Shown here: one piece after another, positions 14,228 to 16,511 of the stretch | Numbering within the stretch: the stretch's first letter is position 1 | How the letters are laid out: every line of letters starts with the position of its first letter | NCBI RefSeq assembly: GCF_035306585.1 | Contig: NZ_DATGNU010000020.1 | Coordinates: 1 to 16,511, forward strand | Length of the DNA: 16,511 nt | Source of the DNA: Galbibacter sp035306585 | GTDB lineage: Bacteria; Bacteroidota; Bacteroidia; Flavobacteriales; Flavobacteriaceae | Direction: 5' to 3' | Position numbers and translations under genes: made by a program | The notes under the pieces: generated by a model | What the model was told of the DNA's origin: nothing | The model's input: the letters and a program-made list of their open reading frames with translations, nothing else | Databases searched by the model: none

Positions 14228-15808
14228 ATGGATTTAACTTTATGGATCTTAACGATCGGTTGGGTGTTTGTGCTACTGTGGGTTCCCTTTATTATATACA
14301 CTAACAGAAAAACACACCCCAAAGCATTATTTATTTTATTCTTTGCTGAAATGTGGGAGCGTTTCTCCTATTATGGAATGCGCGCTTTACTAGTGCTGTA
14401 TATGACCAAGGTGATGTTTATTGATCTGGCATCAAGTGCGGCCGAGGTGAAGTCTTATGCCATTTACGGTTCTTACACCGCTATGGTTTATCTTTTCCCA
14501 GTAATAGGTGGACTTGTTGCTGATAAATTTCTTGGATTTAGAAAGACCATCTTATGGGGTGGACTCTTAATGATGCTTGGACATTTCGCTTTAGGTGTTC
14601 AAGGAATTGAAGGTATGGAAGGAAATATGCCGATGTTCTTTGGTGCACTGGGACTTATTATTGTCGGTAATGGTTTTTTTAAGCCAAATATTAGTTCTTT
14701 CCTAGGGAAGTTCTACGAAACAGATGATCCGAGAAAAGATGGTGCGTTTTCCATTTTCTATATGGGCGTAAATATTGGTGCTTTCCTAGCGATGCTGACC
14801 TGTGGATATGTAGGGCAGAACATCAACTGGCATTATGGGTTTGGATTAGCTGGTATCGGAATGTTAATTGGACTGATTGTCTTTTGGGCTTTTGCAAGCG
14901 CGTTTGGTGATAAAGGCTATGCTCCTGAGGAAGTTACATTAGGCCAAAGAAAGATCTTTGGTGCAAAACCTAGTTGGGTAATTATGGTATTGTCCCTAGT
15001 GGCAGTTCCAATTTGTGCTTTAATGCTCAATTTGTCAGATCTCATGTCGACCTTGTTACTAGTGATCTCAATAGGTATCATCGGATATTTAATTGTGCAA
15101 GCATTACGAAGTGATGATAAGGCAGAGGGACAAAGAATTTTAGTTGTAATCGTTTTGTTTTTCTTCCATTCGGTCTTTTGGGCCTTGTTTGAACAAGCGG
15201 GTGGTTCTATAACTATTTTTACTGAAAAGAACATTGACCGTACTGTATTGGGATCGGAATTACCTTCTTCGATTTTCCAAAGTTTTAATTCCTTATATAT
15301 AATGTTGCTAGCCCCACTATTCTCCTTTATTTGGATACGATTGAATAGAGCTGGTAAAGAACCTAGTACACCAATGAAGTTTGTATTGGGATTAGTTCAG
15401 CTAGCTTTAGGTTATGCAGTTATTGTGATAGGTGCAAAATACTTTGTCGATGATCAAGGACTGGTGTCTATCGTGTTCTTGGCCCTTATGTATTTCTTCC
15501 ATACCACGGGTGAACTCTCCTTATCTCCAGTAGGGTTATCAATGGTAACGAAGTTGTCTCCAGGAAAAATTGTTGGATTTGTTATGGGTGCTTGGTTTTT
15601 ATCCATTGCTGTTGGTAATAAGATGGCTGGTTTTATTGGTACCCTTACAGCCTCCGATGCACCTGCGGAGGATGCCTCAGTAGCCGACACCCTTACAGCC
15701 TATACACAAACATACTTAGTTTGGGGCGTATTAGTGGTGCTAGGGGCGGCAGCTCTTTTACTTGTTATGGTGCCTACATTACGTAAATGGATGAACGGTA
15801 TTCATTAG
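14228..15808 (+). CDS. POT/PTR2 family peptide transporter, extended form
   Basis: A 526-residue paralogue of the preceding transporter. EMWERFSYYG (residues 41-50) again carries the ExxERxxYY proton-coupling motif. GNGFFKPNISSFLG, FYMGVNIGAFLAML and ALFEQAGG are conserved. Two differences stand out. An additional N-terminal hydrophobic segment (about residues 4-24, TLWILTIGWVFVLLWVPFII) precedes the normal helix 1. The inter-bundle linker contains two hydrophobic helices (SWVIMVLSLVAVPICALML and LLLVISIGIIGYLIVQAL), matching the HA/HB helices of bacterial POTs. About 15 membrane segments result. The ATG at 14228 begins the extra helix; no later ATG precedes the ELWER-type motif closely enough to drop it. 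The 88-nt gap upstream holds only a small GTTAAG/CTTAAC inverted repeat (14173-14186). Substrates are probably di- or tripeptides, with a different range from the first transporter. Confidence 0.92.
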   Translation: MDLTLWILTIGWVFVLLWVPFIIYTNRKTHPKALFILFFAEMWERFSYYGMRALLVLYMTKVMFIDLASSAAEVKSYAIYGSYTAMVYLFPVIGGLVADKFLGFRKTILWGGLLMMLGHFALGVQGIEGMEGNMPMFFGALGLIIVGNGFFKPNISSFLGKFYETDDPRKDGAFSIFYMGVNIGAFLAMLTCGYVGQNINWHYGFGLAGIGMLIGLIVFWAFASAFGDKGYAPEEVTLGQRKIFGAKPSWVIMVLSLVAVPICALMLNLSDLMSTLLLVISIGIIGYLIVQALRSDDKAEGQRILVVIVLFFFHSVFWALFEQAGGSITIFTEKNIDRTVLGSELPSSIFQSFNSLYIMLLAPLFSFIWIRLNRAGKEPSTPMKFVLGLVQLALGYAVIVIGAKYFVDDQGLVSIVFLALMYFFHTTGELSLSPVGLSMVTKLSPGKIVGFVMGAWFLSIAVGNKMAGFIGTLTASDAPAEDASVADTLTAYTQTYLVWGVLVVLGAAALLLVMVPTLRKWMNGIH

Positions 15809-15840
15809 AAGTAGCTATCTAATCGTATTAAACTATATAA

Positions 15841-15874
15841 AACACCCTCTGTTTAGAAAAGTTCAGAGGGTGTT
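15841..15874. terminator. Hairpin terminator between the peptide operon and the rRNA operon
   Basis: AACACCCTCTG (15841-15851) and CAGAGGGTGTT (15864-15874) form a perfect 11-bp stem around a 12-nt loop, 32 nt after the second transporter gene. The following plus-strand bases (CTATTGAGT) are a poor T-run. The minus-strand side reads TTATATAG, so its direction is unclear. Position supports termination of the peptide operon. Confidence 0.6.
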
Positions 15875-15984
15875 CTATTGAGTACTGTTGCTCTAAATTT
15901 CATTTTATTTTGATTTATTTTTGGTTGTAACGACTTGGTATTTAGGGGCATTAAAAATAACTGCAAAATAAAGCCAAAAAAGAT

Positions 15985-16016
15985 TTGGAATAGAGTAAAA
16001 ATAGTTTCTATATTTG
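15985..16016 (+). promoter_or_regulatory. rRNA operon promoter P1
   Basis: TTG at 15985-15987, a 21-nt spacer and TATATTTG at 16009-16016, an exact consensus match, followed by CACCCGC. The 40 bases upstream are rich in A-runs, as expected of an UP-type element. This lies about 365 nt before the 16S 5' end. Confidence 0.75.
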
Positions 16017-16060
16017 CACCCGCTTTCAGGGACAATCTTGATGGTTTCGGGAAGCGGAAA

Positions 16061-16071
16061 GTTCTTTAACA
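16061..16071 (+). promoter_or_regulatory. boxA-like antitermination site after P1
   Basis: GTTCTTTAACA closely resembles the E. coli rrn boxA (TGCTCTTTAACA), where NusB-S10 loads to protect rRNA transcription from termination. It lies 45 nt after the P1 -7 box, within the transcribed leader. Confidence 0.55.
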
Positions 16072-16137
16072 GAGGGTGATTTAGGGGGTGAGTAGGAGCG
16101 TTGAAAAAGGCTTCAAATTTTTTTTTTTCAAAAAAGC

Positions 16138-16168
16138 TTGCCGATTAAAATTAAAAGTTTTACTTTTG
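16138..16168 (+). promoter_or_regulatory. rRNA operon promoter P2
   Basis: TTG at 16138-16140, a 20-nt spacer and TACTTTTG at 16161-16168, again an exact TAnnTTTG match followed by CACCCGC. An 11-base T-run (16118-16128) and an A-run directly upstream occupy the UP-element position. P1 and P2 share the 14 bases TTTGCACCCGCTTT. Confidence 0.75.
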
Positions 16169-16221
16169 CACCCGCTTTGAAAACGAAAGTTTATCAAGGC
16201 TTATTAAGAAAGAGAAGACAA

Positions 16222-16232
16222 GTTCATTGACA
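16222..16232 (+). promoter_or_regulatory. boxA-like antitermination site after P2
   Basis: GTTCATTGACA, continuing ATTTG-like as TATTG, matches the form of leader boxA elements recalled from Bacteroidota rRNA operons. It is 54 nt after the P2 -7 box and about 150 nt before 16S. Confidence 0.5.
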
Positions 16233-16381
16233 TATTGTTGACAGCATGATTTTTGGACTGGATATTGGGATTTTGGTTTCATATTCAGGACAGAATCAAC
16301 CTAGTAAGAAATTAAGTAAAATCATTTTTGAGTAAGATCACTTTGGTATTGTATTTTAAGGCATCAAGTTATTAAGAGACA

Positions 16382-16511
16382 ACAATGAAGAGTTTGATCC
16401 TGGCTCAGGATGAACGCTAGCGGCAGGCCTAACACATGCAAGTCGAGGGGTATAGAGTAGCTTGCTACTTTAGAGACCGGCGCACGGGTGAGTAACGCGT
16501 ATGCAACCTAC
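16382..16511 (+). rRNA. 16S ribosomal RNA, 5' end only (cut by window edge)
   Basis: The universal 27F site AGAGTTTGATCCTGGCTCAG begins at 16389, corresponding to E. coli position 8, so the mature 5' end is placed near 16382. GATGAACGCTAGCGGCAGGC, CTAACACATGCAAGTCGAGG and CGGGTGAGTAACGCGT follow. The V1 loop (GTATAGAGTAGCTTGCTACTTTAGAGACC) and the phrase ATGCAACCTAC are of flavobacterial type. Only about 130 nt are present, so the 3' anti-Shine-Dalgarno end cannot be examined. Confidence 0.97.

Larger units (their letters stand above)
16024..16381 (+). other. rRNA operon leader, transcribed spacer before 16S
   Basis: This stretch, together with 15875-15984 upstream, carries no credible gene. 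It holds P2, both boxA-like sites, and about 150 nt of leader between the second boxA and 16S. The upstream half of the RNase III processing stem should lie in that last part, but its partner downstream of 16S is outside the window. An AT-only hairpin (TTGAAAAA 16101-16108 with TTTTTCAA 16124-16131) precedes P2. Other reading frames here are short and overlap the promoters. Confidence 0.7.

Noticed and set aside
15853..16035. A 60-residue minus-strand reading frame with a hydrophobic middle in the gap before the rRNA operon.
   Set aside because: It runs over the hairpin at 15841-15874 and across rrn promoter P1, has no promoter or start context, and its composition is what AT-rich spacer gives by chance.
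15864..16078. CAGAGGGTG occurs in the right arm of the 15841-15874 hairpin and again at 16070-16078 just after boxA1, so the left arm could pair with either.
   Set aside because: A nine-base repeat is short enough for chance in 16 kb, and the local hairpin is far closer.
16071..16098. G-rich stretch (GAGGGTGATTTAGGGGGTGAG) that might form a quadruplex.
   Set aside because: Only two runs of three or more G's are present, too few for a stable intramolecular quadruplex.

Overview
The window looks like core chromosome of a marine-type member of the Bacteroidota, most probably family Flavobacteriaceae. The evidence is: AT-rich DNA; start codons preceded by A/T-rich sequence without a Shine-Dalgarno motif; promoters of the Bacteroidota form TTG-N18 to N21-TAnnTTTG; a 16S rRNA 5' end of flavobacterial character; and a gene set typical of that family. 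The genus cannot be told from this sequence.

Layout. (1) Positions 1-76 hold a minus-strand tRNA-Phe, with its promoter back to back with that of coaX. (2) Positions 178-7948 are a plus-strand run of seven genes: coaX (pantothenate kinase), an uncharacterised outer-membrane beta-barrel protein, a secreted TPR protein, lptC (LPS export lipoprotein), a 63-residue two-helix membrane protein, a DUF21/CBS/CorC-type membrane protein, and a PpiD-like periplasmic folding factor. Most of these act in the cell envelope. A strong intrinsic terminator closes the run at 7987-8012. A second, unexpected terminator-like hairpin lies inside the signal-peptide codons of lptC. (3) Positions 8050-10303 are a minus-strand pair: class II HMG-CoA reductase, then an overlapping GHMP-superfamily kinase with a GYDIA motif. 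They probably feed mevalonate-pathway isoprenoid synthesis. (4) Positions 10516-15808 are a plus-strand peptide-utilisation cassette: a DPP IV-like S9 peptidase followed by two POT-family peptide transporters of different architecture. (5) From 15809 to the end is the control region and start of an rRNA operon. It has two tandem promoters, each followed by a boxA-like antitermination sequence, then the first ~130 bases of 16S rRNA, cut by the window edge.

Working together: region 2 makes and maintains the envelope (LPS transport, protein folding, an uncharacterised barrel and TPR protein) with CoA synthesis at its head. Region 3 makes isoprenoid precursors from HMG-CoA, which itself needs CoA. 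Region 4 scavenges dipeptides. No mobile element, CRISPR array, phage gene or defence system was seen. The most interesting signals are regulatory (the terminator inside lptC, and one initiation-region motif shared by the tRNA and rRNA promoters) and functional (an unassigned kinase coupled to HMG-CoA reductase, and the differing topology of the paired transporters).
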